Origin: Myotis daubentonii
Lineage: Eukaryota > Chordata > Mammalia > Chiroptera > Vespertilionidae
Reading direction: 5' to 3'
Assembly: GCF_963259705.1 (NCBI RefSeq)
Contig: NC_081842.1
Location: forward strand, 185,136,349-185,200,348
DNA length: 64,000 nucleotides
Shown: positions 53,675 through 64,000 of the stretch, in pieces
Layout: every line of letters begins with the position of its first letter
How positions within the stretch are numbered: position 1 is the first letter of the stretch
Made by a program: the position numbers and the translations under genes
The notes under the pieces: generated by a model
Seen by the model: only the letters and a program-made list of their open reading frames with translations
What the model was told of the DNA's origin: nothing
The model's database searches: none

Positions 53675-56600
53675 TGTTATGTGCTAATTATAAATCTTAT
53701 TTTTCAATAATTCATTAAAAATGAAAATATATAAGTTTAAATTATGTTGAATTTGGGTGGTCTGTATTTTGCTTATTTTGACTGTTGGTCTCAAGTCATC
53801 AGTGACTACCAAATTAAACAACCTTATCCTTTTGAGCCTTATACTTTTCACTCAGACAGAAGGTCAGTTAGACAGTACTTTAGTGATCATTGTTAGTACT
53901 TCTTATTTGACTTTGGAGTGACTTCCAGGTTTTTTTCCTGGAAGATTTTTATTTAGAAAATTACAAGTACTATCTTAAAAGATATCTTGGCAAGGAAAGT
54001 ACCGATTTAATTTCAAGCAATAGACATTTATTATGTGGCTGGACTATCAAAGCAACCTGCTAAGTTCTAGGGGGGCTAAAATATTTGAGAATATAAGATC
54101 CAGGCTGTGTCCTCAGGGACCTTAGGGTCCAATACGTAAATACAGGCACAGGCAAAGTTAAAAGAACCACATACCAAGAATTCTAGAGATTCACAGTAAG
54201 GGTATGGGAGTTGAGCAGAAGAAGCAAAAGCACTTGGCTGGGATGGGCCAGGCATGGATTAACCAGCAAGATGAGGTTCTTTTTTCTCGTTTCTAGATTA
54301 CACCCATTTAAGCTGCTGTGCCTAACTTGGTATCGTTGATTCAGTCTCTGTTTTCCCCAGGAGCAAAAGCCATGACAAGATGCCTAGAAGCACTGTGCCC
54401 ATGTGCTGAGACCAAAGCTGTTAGCATAACTGCCTCAGTTTTGCATAACTGCCTCAGTTTTGCCAAGAAATTAGATGCTGCTGGAAAAATATCCAGAGCG
54501 CCTATGTTTGCTGTCCAAAGAGTTCCACAGTGTTGTGGGGTAAATGGCATCCCACTATTGACTAGACATGTGCCAAATGGCTGGTTGGTACTCTCTATGC
54601 ATACAGAGCAGGCTTGAGATGGATCCTTGTGTACTTGAAGGTTCTGTGGTTATGGTGAGCTGAAGTCACCACTGATTAATACAGTAGTTCTAAAATAATG
54701 ATTTTTTTTTTCACTAACAGAATCTTTTTATCAAACTTAAATTGAGGAACCAGCTTGAGGTAAACACACCTTTCTAACCTAAGATTTTGTCTTGATTCTC
54801 TGTGACTATGCTTTGATTGTAGAATAAGGTAAAGAGTTTGTTTTGATAAGGTCCTGGATTCTTATAATCAGTATTTCATGTGTTGACTTTATATGTTTTT
54901 GTTAATAATGACTTTCTAAATGTTAGAAAAATGAAGAAAAATAACTTGAGGAGTGTTTTGGTTTTTATTTTTGCATAAAATGCCCCTTCTGTATTTTGCC
55001 TTGAAACAATTCTGCCTTTCTATTACACTATTCATGTATATGATGGTTTTAAAATTTGTGGAACTTTTAAGGTACTGAAATTGTTGTCGTGCCAAAATTA
55101 CCATGGATTTGCCAATGAATATGATTTCCTGCAAATAAGCAATTCATTTTTTCTGTTGAATTTCTGCTCAGCATAATTATTTTGTCCTTTGCTTTTCATA
55201 AGTGTTTAACGCTAGGTGCTGTTTCAGAGTTAGTCTCTGCAGTCTCTGGCTTGCATCCTCAAGTCAGGTTGCTGTGTGTGTCTGTGCGCACGTGTGGTGT
55301 GAAACAACATTGAATTCCTTTTAACTCTGACCAGGTAATGGACATTGGCATTTGTGAATCAGATTGTGCATGCTGTGGCAAATACAGATCCATTCACCGT
55401 TGTTTTGTTAGTGTACATTAGCACTGATTATGAAGTGGGCATATTTATTTCCCAGGCTTTCAGGATTGTCATCTAAATAACAGCAGCAAATAGCGAAGTT
55501 TCCAGAGTTTAGCCATCATCATTTGGTGTTTCCCTGAGTCCAAATGGAACTAGAAATGGTGGAAAAGGCCATTTAATTTATTTTTTATGTTCCCTATCTG
55601 GAGAGATTAATTAACTCAAGATTCACAATTAGCCTCACAGCAGTCCATATTAACCACCCCCAACCATCTCAGGTCTTTCAGAGGTGGCATAATTCTGAGA
55701 TTATTTTGCATTTGAAGCAGAGGCTTACAATATGTAGCCTGAAATACATTTAAGAATATGAGGTTTTTCCTTTTTCTCTTTTTGTGTCAATGTATGCTTT
55801 CTCTAATGATAATTTTCTGGTTTGCAAGTGGACTAAAAACAAATATTAGTAGAGAATGCTTCCTTCCTACCTAGTTATAAAGCTGCCTTTATAACTGCTT
55901 TGCTCAGCTGGAAATTTTGTTACTGAATTAGTTACCTAACACAAAAGAATTAAAATCAGTCAAATATTCAAGCTTTAGAGACAATCATGAAGAAAACTTA
56001 GGCCCACTCATCACCATTGACTCCTGGTAAAATACAATTACCGGCTCTTCCTTATTTGTCTTTTGGTTTTGTTTTGTTTAAAGGAAATGTTCAGTTGCAG
56101 AGCATTCCTGCTTAATTCAGATATGACAAAGCTCAATCCTGGGAACCTACTCTGTGGTTCTCTGAATATCTTTTATGCAACCTGCTTTTACAGGTTTAAA
56201 TTACATTCTGTGACACTGTTTTTGTGGTTGAATTAGAAACTTTTTTTTTTTTTTTAGTTAAACCTGTGATAAGTAATTGTCACAGTTAGCGCCCTGGTGC
56301 AATGCTAATTTGAAGTGACATGTCCATACTGGCCCTTCGTAACATGAAGAAGCCTAACAGGTGTGAGGGGTGTGGCTTCCCATGGGCTCTGTTGAACTTC
56401 TAACCAGAGAAAAATAGCAGAAAAAGTGAAATGAACCTTGAATAAAGCTGTCAGCAGTAATTATCTCAGCAACACTTTGTGGGGAGATAAAATAAGCACT
56501 GGTGCTTTTATAACCTGAACACACTGCACCCAGGATAGATTTTTCACCCATTTAACATAAACTGCTGAGTACCTTTCAAGAGATATTTTCATTGAGCCTA

Positions 56601-57679
56601 ATTAAACAATAACAGTTATCATTAAATATGAATTGTTGGAAGACATGCATTTGTTTTTATTTTAACACATGGTTTCTTTTGTGTGTTTGTTTAAGTAGTT
56701 TTGGTAGCAGAACTATCCCCCCACCTCCGTGCTTCTGGTTTTGATAAGCATTATGGTGTGAAATCTCAATATAGAAAATTATATTATCTTTTGGGAAAGG
56801 ATACTTTCACAGTTAGAAAAATGCTTCAAAGTTTGGCTTTCAGTTACTTTGAGACGTGTTCAGTGTATTGGCCTGGCCTATATGAAACAGGATAATATAT
56901 GTTAATGAGATGAATGAACTTAAAGTCATCATACCACCACTGCTGCCTGTACTTCCTTGGAGCGGTATACATGCACTATACTTCTTGAGTGGAGTAGGAA
57001 GAACCCAGGGAAGATTTAAGATTTGATAAATCTTTTTCAGTCTGTTCTCCAAACACCATTATTGTTGTTTTCTTTGAAAGCATTATTTTTAAAGTATACT
57101 TTAGTACACTTACAGAATAATTCAAATGACATAATGACTATGTTTGCCTGACTTGAATGAAGTTAACTGCTATAAAAAAGTTAAAGTGTGATTTTTTCCC
57201 GCCCCTAACATATATCCAAGCTGTAGAAGCTCTCTGGGCAAAAAGACAGATGAGATTTTGCAACATAAATAACTCTATTTCTTTCACCACCTTTAAATAG
57301 AGTATGGTTTCAGATAAGCTAATGACATCTAGAGACCAAATTTTTTTTTAATAGTTTAACTTTACAGTGTTTCTGCACCCAACAAATAAGAGGCTTAGCA
57401 AGCTCACATTTAAAGTGGAGGTGATGTCATTTAAAAAAAACACAAAAACAACAACCAGGAGTCTACATATGTTTCTCCTGACTCTGCTATATTTATTAGC
57501 TCTGTGATCTGGGGTGAAAATAAGAATCTCACTTTTCTTTTCTGTGGAATGGGACTGTGCAAACTATACCAGGTGCATTCTTACTAAGGGGTAACAAGGA
57601 TTAGATGTAACATAATAAAATAGGGCTAACATGGTCTATACTATAGTCACAAACCTATAGCTTAGAAAGCTGTTAACTT
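53675..57679. other. Repeat-poor intronic DNA
   Basis: About 4 kb with almost no young transposon. A 19-bp tandem duplication (GCATAACTGCCTCAGTTTT twice, about 54424-54461) lies inside a 99-codon frame at 54318-54617 with no recognisable domain. The stretch 55200-56600 has complex, non-repetitive sequence that could include conserved non-coding DNA. Confidence 0.45.
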
Positions 57680-57785
57680 CATCCAAGCAGAAACTACTTA
57701 CCACTGACTGTATCCCTAGCACTCAGCTGAGTTCTTGGCACATAATGGATGCTCAGTGACTCTTTAGTTAAATGAATGAACAATA
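57680..57785 (+). repeat. L2 3'-end fossil
   Basis: CCCTAGCACTCAGCTGAGTT, TTGGCACATAATGGATGCTC and TAAATGAATGAAC follow the L2 3' end. Confidence 0.85.
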
Positions 57786-57913
57786 GTACTTTGCACTCTA
57801 CTTAAAATAAATTTAGTACTACCTGTCTGTTCCCCAGATTTATGTAGCTGAATTTTTACCATCAATCATATATAATTATAATTGATGATAGAAATTTAGC
57901 TATATATAAAATT

Positions 57914-57917
<4 letters not shown>

Positions 57918-57965
<48 letters not shown>
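57918..57965. repeat. (GT)n microsatellite, left of a HeliBat
   Basis: About 22 GT units with one T interruption, ending at the A where the HeliBat is inserted. GT repeats resume on the other side at 58746. Confidence 0.95.
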
Positions 57966-57966
<1 letters not shown>

Positions 57967-58745
57967 CCTAATATATAAAAACCCTGGGTCCGTCATATCC
58001 GCAACGACCAGGAGGCTCGACCAACCAGAAGTCAATCCTGCAGTCAGTGCTAGGTTGCTGTGGTGACCCAGTGCTGACTCCTATGGCTGCAGGCATGGTG
58101 ACCCAGCACTGACTGCTGAGGGGACTGCAAATCAGGGCCAGAGAGAGGCCTGAAGAGAGAAGCAGGGTCTGATCCATAGCTTCTGTGGCCGCTGTTGATC
58201 AGCACTTGCCTCTCTCTTTAGCTCTGGGCCTGGTCAGTGAACACCACCATTTCTCTCCAGCCTCCATCGGAGCTGCTGATCAGCCCCGCCTTTCTGATCA
58301 GGCCCCGTTGATAGGCCCAGAGATGCTGACTGGCATAGAAACCGACCAATCAGAACCATATCTGGGTCAAGTGTGAGGAGCCAATGGCTGCCTAGGAGGT
58401 GGAGCTTTTGACGCTGACTGGCATAGAAACCAACCAATCAGAACCAAATTGGCCGGAAGAGGAGGGCAGTTGAGGGTGAGATCAGGCCTGCAGGGGAGGG
58501 GGGGCTGTTGTGGGGGATCAGGCCTGCCCGGGAGGGCAGTTAGGAGCGATCAGGCCAGCAGGGGAGCAGTTAGGTGTTAATCAAGCTGGCAGGGGAGTGG
58601 TTAGGGGTGATCAGGCTGGCAGGCAGACGAGCGGTTAGGAGCCAGCAGTCCTGGATTGTGAGAGGGATGTCCCAGATTGGAGAGGGTGCAGGCTGGGCGA
58701 GGGACACCCCGACCAGTGCACAAATTTCATGCACCGGGCCTCTAG
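57966..58745 (+). mobile_element. HeliBat Helitron (780 bp) with CCAAT-box cluster
   Basis: 5' TCCTAATATATAAAAACCCT at 57966 and 3' CATGCACCGGGCCTCTAG at 58745, A/T flanked, inside a GT microsatellite. CCAAT boxes at 58346, 58381 and 58434 are arranged as in the partial copy 5642-6335. The 3' third is an array of GGGAGGGCAGTTAGG...GATCAGGCC units. Confidence 0.94.
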
Positions 58746-58782
58746 TGTGTGTGTGTATATGTGTGTGTGTATATATATACAC
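58746..58782. repeat. (GT)n(TA)n microsatellite, right of the HeliBat
   Basis: Continuation of the repeat that the HeliBat split. Confidence 0.93.
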
Positions 58783-58789
58783 CCACCCC

Positions 58790-60053
58790 TTAATTCTCAC
58801 AACAATCTTATGACTTAGAAACTTTACATAGAAGGGGATTGAGGCACTGAGAAGACAGGGAACAAAGTTATTAGGCTATTAGAATTTTAACCCAGGTCCT
58901 TTTTGTTAAAGTACGGTGTTTTTGTATTAGCCCACCAATGTTTTTATACATATGGAATCATATCACAGGCAGCATTGATGGGATAAAGTCAGAAAATGGC
59001 ACCTTACAGCCTTAAGACAGAGAAGAATAATAGTTAGTTTGCTTTAATAGTGGTGACAGAAGAGAAGTGAGCTTCCAGGCTGAATAAATGTGTTTAAACT
59101 GAAAGTTCTCAGTAGTAGGCTTAACTATTCTCCCCACTCATTACAGCAGATAGGAACACTCTTTCCCTCTTCCCCCAGTAACCTGTGTTCCTATCTCTCT
59201 TTCTCGCTTAAGATAGGAGTTAAATGAAACTTGTAGCAAGCTTCACGTTTGGACATCACTTGTAACATATCCTTTTAAAAGTTTCAGTTATAAGCAGGTA
59301 GTGAAGGTCAGAGATGGGCTCTTAGGAACACTCAGAGCCAAAATATATCTGAACATACTCTCTGGTTGGCACTTAGAGGAATGTCATACAAGCTCTTGAG
59401 AAGAGATAAGAAATCCCTAAGTAAGCTTACTTAATACATGTTTATTGAATGATTAGTTATAGGCTCTGAGTAACTATATGGTTAATATTACTTATTCAGC
59501 AGCTAGCTCTAAATTATAAAGTAATTACAGAGAAGAAAGGCAAGGTCAAGAGAATTCTACATGTTTCAACTTACTTTCCCCCCCTCACCAGCCTTGTGAG
59601 TTAGAAGCAATACATTTAATGGTCTTTTTCCTCTTCTGCCCTCCACCAGAGGGTGCTCATAAGCAATTAAATGACAGAAGTAGAGAAAGGCACTGAGAAA
59701 CAAGTGCCATTTTAATTCAAAGCATAGATTATTGGCCTCTGTGTAAAATAGTGTACTTTAAAACAGAACTCTTGATTCAACTGATAATAACTTATTTCAT
59801 TTAAAGTTGCCTTACAAATAACAACTTGTCTGCTTGTCTGAGCTAGTATGTTTATGTAGATGAACCTAACCATTCTTGCTAAATGATTGTGAGAGAGACT
59901 ATGCCACTAAGCAGTGTTAAGGACTCTAATAGAACTATATTTCTTATATAATTTAATGCTCTTCTGACGTACCTGATATTCTGAAATACTTCAGAAGCTC
60001 TTCTAGTGTACACACTAGAATAATAAAATCCAAGATTGTTGTTATTTTCTATA
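58790..60053. other. Intronic DNA without recognised features
   Basis: Nothing supported. Confidence 0.5.
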
Positions 60054-60055
60054 TA

Positions 60056-60170
60056 GGGTGTCCCAAAATGTGTACATATACATTTAGATAACTCAATTGA
60101 TGTTTCTTTTCAGATTTAACCTATTGGAATCAATAATTATTCAAAGTGTATTCATTATTTTGGGACACCC
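60056..60170. mobile_element. Mariner-type MITE (115 bp)
   Basis: Inverted ends GGGTGTCCCAAAAT and ATTTTGGGACACCC flanked by TA (60054-60055 and 60171-60172). The first bases equal those of the larger element at 19540-20108, but the interior differs, so it is another family. A fragment of the same family is at 6456-6556. Confidence 0.92.
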
Positions 60171-60172
60171 TA

Positions 60173-61619
60173 TATATTCAGTTTATAAAAGTACATCTGC
60201 TTAGAAATTTTGCTAATTATGTTACAATAGGCAACTTTTTATCTCCCTATGGTGTAATCTGACTTAGAGGCTGGGATGCAATGGAAGATTGAAAAAGAAA
60301 GCTTTGTGTTGAACAACCTCTTTTTGATAGAAAAACTCAAGGTAATGTTGGACCACTGCAAGAAAATGGGCAATTATAATGTGGAAAAGTATCATCAGGT
60401 GATTCTCCTTGTTTTCAAGAATCCCATCAGATAAAAAGAAACAGCAACAGAAACAAGTCAGGAGAATTTAAAAAAATTATTTTAGAAATTTGAGATTATT
60501 AAACCAAGAGAGTAATTTTGTATTTTGCAACAATTTATAGCATCTTTAAAGGACATAGTTAAGGTTATTTAGTAGAAAGACCTAGATTCGGAGTTAAGAG
60601 AACATGTTTGTGCTATCATTAAGCAGATGTGTGACTTTGGGCAAACAGCTTTACCTCTCTACATCTCAGGTTCTAGGTCTACTTGTGAGGAGAAACTGCC
60701 TTTTATTTGGAATCTGTTGGGGGTAGTAGGGCTACTGACAGAAGTTTATCAGTAAGCTGCTGATAAACTTCTCTCTGGGGGTTCTCATTTACCAGCCCGG
60801 AATGGAGTAGGGCATGTTTGAGAGGGAGGATAAGGCAGTAGTACTTAGCTCAACTATGGCTTCCAGATATGGGGTCCCCTGGTTGGCATAGCAGCAATTG
60901 ATGAATTCTAAGGACCTTTCCAACTCTGATATTTTATGAGTCTAAACTGAAACCACCTAGAGCAGACACCTTGTTTCTTCCAACTCTACTTGCTTGTATG
61001 ATAGCATTCATATTTATGAACATAGCAAAAGGCCCCAGAATTTGTTACTTACGGTGTTTATTTTATTAAATCTTAACAACTTGCCAAATCAAGTGAGAAC
61101 TATAATACAGCAATGCCAGGCAGAGGGCACAGTTTTTGAGCTATTTACACAGGAGTTTTGGAGATAATTGATCTTGACCTGCACATTTCTTACACTATTT
61201 CATTGGTTCCAGATTATTATTAGTCACTTCCTTTTTTTAACAGTGTGCATTTTTTTATGAAGTGACTAAACTGCTCTTTAACCTTGCTATAAGAATGTGA
61301 CAGTGGGCTAGTCCGGACAAGTGGATGGTGCACTTGGTAACTAACATTCTTAATAAGCTTGCTTCAACCTGCCACAGATTACTTTTCTAGCATATACATG
61401 ACTTTTGTTTTAAAGCTTGGATTGTGGATAGCTTTTTTGATTTGCACTCTGCTTAGCAGTAAATGAAACTTCAGCCTCATGATTCAGTTTGTCTTAAAAC
61501 AACCTTAATAATCTGTCTAGCTGAGCAGTGAGCATCTGAAAAAATTTAAAGAGGTGATCTAGCAGTCATCTTAAGGGCTCCTTGCTCATAAAAGATTTTG
61601 TGTCAGTCAGACATGTGAT
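60173..61619. other. Intronic DNA; MIR at 60570-60690 and a perfect small hairpin
   Basis: MIR words GTGTGACTTTGGGCAAACAG and TTACCTCTCTACATCTCAGG lie at 60630-60675. AGAAGTTTATCAG (60740-60752) is perfectly inverted at 60760-60772 with a 7-base loop. Confidence 0.6.
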
Positions 61620-61800
61620 GTAGTTGAGAACTCCATGGCCTTTGGAGTCAAATCTGGTTTGCCACTTAGTAGTTGATTGATCTTGGACATGTTGTTCTAT
61701 CTCTCTAAGACTGTTTTGTGATAGATGCAATCATGATTATCTTTAATTGGCAGGATTGTCATGTATGGTAGACATATGTTAAGCACTGCAATTTGCAGTT
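61620..61800 (+). repeat. MIR fossil
   Basis: CTTTGGAGTCAAATCTGGTT, CACTTAGTAGTTGATTGATC and GTTCTATCTCTCTAAGACTG follow MIR order. Confidence 0.75.
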
Positions 61801-61914
61801 CCTGGTAAATGCAGTAGCTATTTGAATTAATCCAAAGAAAGTAATTATTGTTTATCAGATCATAGGACAATATATACTAGTAGTAGGGCCTTAATAGCTG
61901 TTTGATTGAATGCT

Positions 61915-62335
61915 TTTTAAATGGCTCTGAGCCAAAACTGCCTGAGTTTGAATTTTGGCCAATTACTCAGTACCTGTCTGACTTTAGACAAGCTTCTTTA
62001 AATATATATATTTGTATTGATTTCAGAGAGGGAGAGAGAGATAGAAACATTAGTGATGAGAGAGAATCATTGATCAGCTACCTCCCGCACGCCCACATTG
62101 AGAACCAAGCCCGAACCCAGGCATGTGCCTTGACTGGGGAATTGAACTGTGACCGCCTAGTTCATAGGTTGACGCTCAGCCACTGAGCCACACTGGCTGG
62201 GCTTAGGGAGGCTTCTTAATTTGTGTAAGACTTAGTATCCTCATCTTTAAAATGGAGATTAATAATATCTATCTGGCAAAGTTATTGTATTACATGGCAT
62301 AATGCATATAAATCACTTTGCATAATACCAGTACA
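61915..62335 (+). repeat. MIR fossil split by a Ves SINE
   Basis: Left part to about 62000 (AACTGCCTGAGTTTGAATTT, AGTACCTGTCTGACTTTAGA). Right part from about 62205 (AGTATCCTCATCTTTAAAAT, GGAGATTAATAATATCTATC). Confidence 0.85.
62001..62202 (-). repeat. Ves SINE
   Basis: Antisense head GAGCCACACTGGCTGGGC. Inserted in a MIR; flank duplications are weak. Confidence 0.93.
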
Positions 62336-62340
62336 TATCA

Positions 62341-62801
62341 TCCTATATAATAAAAGGGTAATATGCAAATTGACCCTAACAGCAGAACGACTGGGAATGA
62401 CTGGTCACTATGACACACACTGACCACCAGGGGGCAGACGCTCAATGCAGGAGATGCGCCCTGGTGGTCAGTGCGCTCCCATAGGGGGAGCTCTGCTCAG
62501 CCACAAGCCAGGCTGACGGCTGCCAGCACAGCAGTGGTGGCAGGAGCTTCTCCCGCCTCCTCAGCAGTGCTAAGGATGTCGGACTCCAGCTGAGGCCTGC
62601 TCCCTACTGTCAAGTGGACATCCCCTGAGGGCTCCTGGGCTGCCAGAGGGATGTCTGACTGCCAGCTTAGGCCCGCTCCCTGGGGGAGCGGGCCTAAGCC
62701 AGCAGGTGGTCATCCCCCAAGGGGTCCCAGACTGTGAGAGGGCACAGACCGGGCTGAGGGACCCCCCCAAGTGCATAAATTTTTGTGCACCGGGCCTCTA
62801 G
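62341..62801 (+). mobile_element. HeliBat Helitron (461 bp) with internal 16-bp palindrome
   Basis: 5' TCCTATATAATAAAAGGGTA at 62341 and 3' GTGCACCGGGCCTCTAG at 62801, A/T flanked. Subterminal TAAATTTTTGTGCAC hairpin. A perfect 16-bp inverted repeat with a 3-base loop lies at 62665-62699. Confidence 0.96.
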
Positions 62802-63110
62802 TTTTCAATAATAGGAATTACTAAAATATTTTTTAAACTACTGAAAGGTTTCATGGGTATTTGTATAATTAGTTCAAAACTTACAAATTATACACTTTAA
62901 AATATGTCTATTATAGGTCAATTATGCCTCATTAAAGCAACATTCAGTGGTGTGTGTGTGTGTGTATGTAGTGTAGTGTAGGTGTGTCTATCCATCTATC
63001 TTTTTGGTACTGCAATAATTGTGTTTAATGCTGGTGTCTAGTAACATTCCCAAATCTGGATAGAATTAATTAGCTAGTATCTTGTCAGCATGACATGCTT
63101 GAAATACAGT
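62802..63110. other. Intronic DNA; short (TG)n near 62950
   Basis: A run of about eight TG units; otherwise nothing. Confidence 0.55.
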
Positions 63111-63339
63111 TTTTTTTGTTTTTTTTTAAAAAATATATTTGTATTGATTTCAGAGAGAAAGGGAGAAGGAGAGAGAGATAGAAACATCAGTGATGAAAGA
63201 GAATCATTGATTGGCTGCCTCCTCCATGCCCCACAGTGGGGATCAAGCCCGCAACTTGGGCATGTATCCTGGCCAGGAATACGACTGTGATCCCCTGGTT
63301 CATAGGTTGACTCAACCATCGAGCCACGGCAGCCGGGCT
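63111..63339 (-). repeat. Ves SINE
   Basis: Antisense head GAGCCACGGCAGCCGGGC. Long T-rich tail at 63111-63130. Confidence 0.93.
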
Positions 63340-63532
63340 GAAACATTTAAAAACAGTTCTTATATTAGTGGATGTTTTTTTTAAACACGAGGGAATTGTA
63401 TTTTACAAACTGAATTTTCAAAGATACAAATAATAAAGCTGTAGTTGTGTTACCAAGTATGTTACATGCAGGGCAAGGATTCTGCAGGTAAATGAACTGA
63501 ATCTTCTTAATGATGTATTAAGATCACTGTCC

Positions 63533-64000
63533 AGAGGAGGGGAAGATGGCTGCCGACGGGAAGGCAGACTGCAAGATAGTGTGAGAGGGAGAGAACCAAA
63601 GGAGAGCGTGTGGACATACGGGGAGTGTATATTTGTGGGTGAGGGACAGCTATACTCCAAGGGACTATCGGGGACTGCCAGACCGGGCTCCCCTAACCGG
63701 GCAGCCTCCACTGCTGCTAAAATTTCTCCCGCAGCAACCAGCTCTGCCATGAAGACCATGCCATCTTGAAGGGGAGAGTGGCTGTTATCAGAAACGTATA
63801 CATCCCGGGGAATCTACAACAACAACACCCAGGGAACAGCTGCGAACCCAGGAACACCGGATCTCTAGCAGCACGAATACGCGGACTCGGAGGAGCTATG
63901 CACCTTCTTACAGACAGGTCAGATTTCGCCTAGGAAAGGAGAGAGAGAGAGCTACAAAACCAGACACCCAGAGAAGAGAGATCATGGGGAGACAAAGAAA
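63533..64000 (+). mobile_element. L1 5' UTR start; element runs off the window
   Basis: Starts GGAGGGGAAGATGGCTGCCG, the usual L1 start with an AAGATGGC YY1-type site. A GC-richer, CpG-containing stretch follows (AATACGCGGACTCGG). The sequence is unlike anything else in the window and differs sharply from the AT-rich flank. The reading direction is +. ORF1 would lie beyond 64000. An intact 5' end means this is not a truncated copy, so it may be full length. Confidence 0.75.

Larger units (their letters stand above)
30654..64000 (+). other. FAF1: FAF1 intron downstream of the exon (inferred)
   Basis: Starts with a consensus GTAAGT donor and runs to the end of the window with no further exon recognised. 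Contains the transposons listed separately. Confidence 0.7.

Noticed and set aside
54318..54617. 99-codon frame as a possible small gene
   Set aside because: No domain, no splice or promoter context, and it contains a 19-bp tandem slip. Probably chance.
57853..57892. Short AT-rich inverted repeat (ATCAATCATATATAATT...)
   Set aside because: AT-only imperfect arms next to a microsatellite; expected by chance.

Overview
The window is a piece of a vesper-bat (Vespertilionidae) nuclear genome. It has many Ves SINEs (tRNA-derived, antisense copies ending in the GCCAAACCGGCCAGGGC-type head) and many short HeliBat Helitrons (5' TCCTATATAATAAAAG, 3' GGGCCTCTAG, always between A and T), a combination known from vesper bats. 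Cut-and-paste mariner and hAT elements, young L1s, and older MIR, L2, L1M and MER-type mammalian fossils are also present. The genus cannot be fixed from the sequence alone.

Only one piece of a live host gene is visible: an 87-bp in-frame exon at 30567-30653 (+) with a 22-T polypyrimidine tract, AG acceptor and GTAAGT donor. Its 29 residues match FAF1 (FAS-associated factor 1) as I recall that protein, in the second ubiquitin-like domain. The rest of the window is therefore best read as two large FAF1 introns on the + strand. I saw no second FAF1 exon. The only other gene-derived unit is a processed SUMO2 pseudogene (11452-12409).

Layout. 1-3.8 kb: a three-level nest, an old L1M 3' end split by a mariner that is itself split by a young 5'-truncated L1. 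4.0-10.6 kb: an older L1 flanked by direct repeats of about 110 bp and split by a 3.3-kb block of minus-strand HeliBats carrying possible host fragments. 10.7-14 kb: a Ves SINE, the SUMO2 pseudogene, and a young antisense L1 split by a hAT. 14-27 kb: mostly intronic DNA with old fossils, an internally deleted mariner with about 170-bp inverted repeats, a HeliBat, Ves SINEs and a 200-N gap. 27.2-34.9 kb: an antisense L1M 3' UTR shattered by HeliBats. Here two copies of one compound Helitron (about 1.5 kb) lie in direct orientation on either side of the FAF1 exon. 34.8-46.6 kb: a palindromic hAT, a Ves inverted dimer, a Tigger-like fossil, a solo LTR and HAL1/L1M remnants with several Ves SINEs. 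46.6-64 kb: more HeliBats, a hAT MITE, a mariner MITE, Ves SINEs, repeat-poor intronic stretches, and at the end the 5' UTR of a sense-strand L1 that runs off the window.

There is no operon-like gene system. What is unusual is the architecture: compound Helitrons, nested insertions, long flank duplications and inverted SINE structures inside one gene. Family assignments are by eye; no database search was run.
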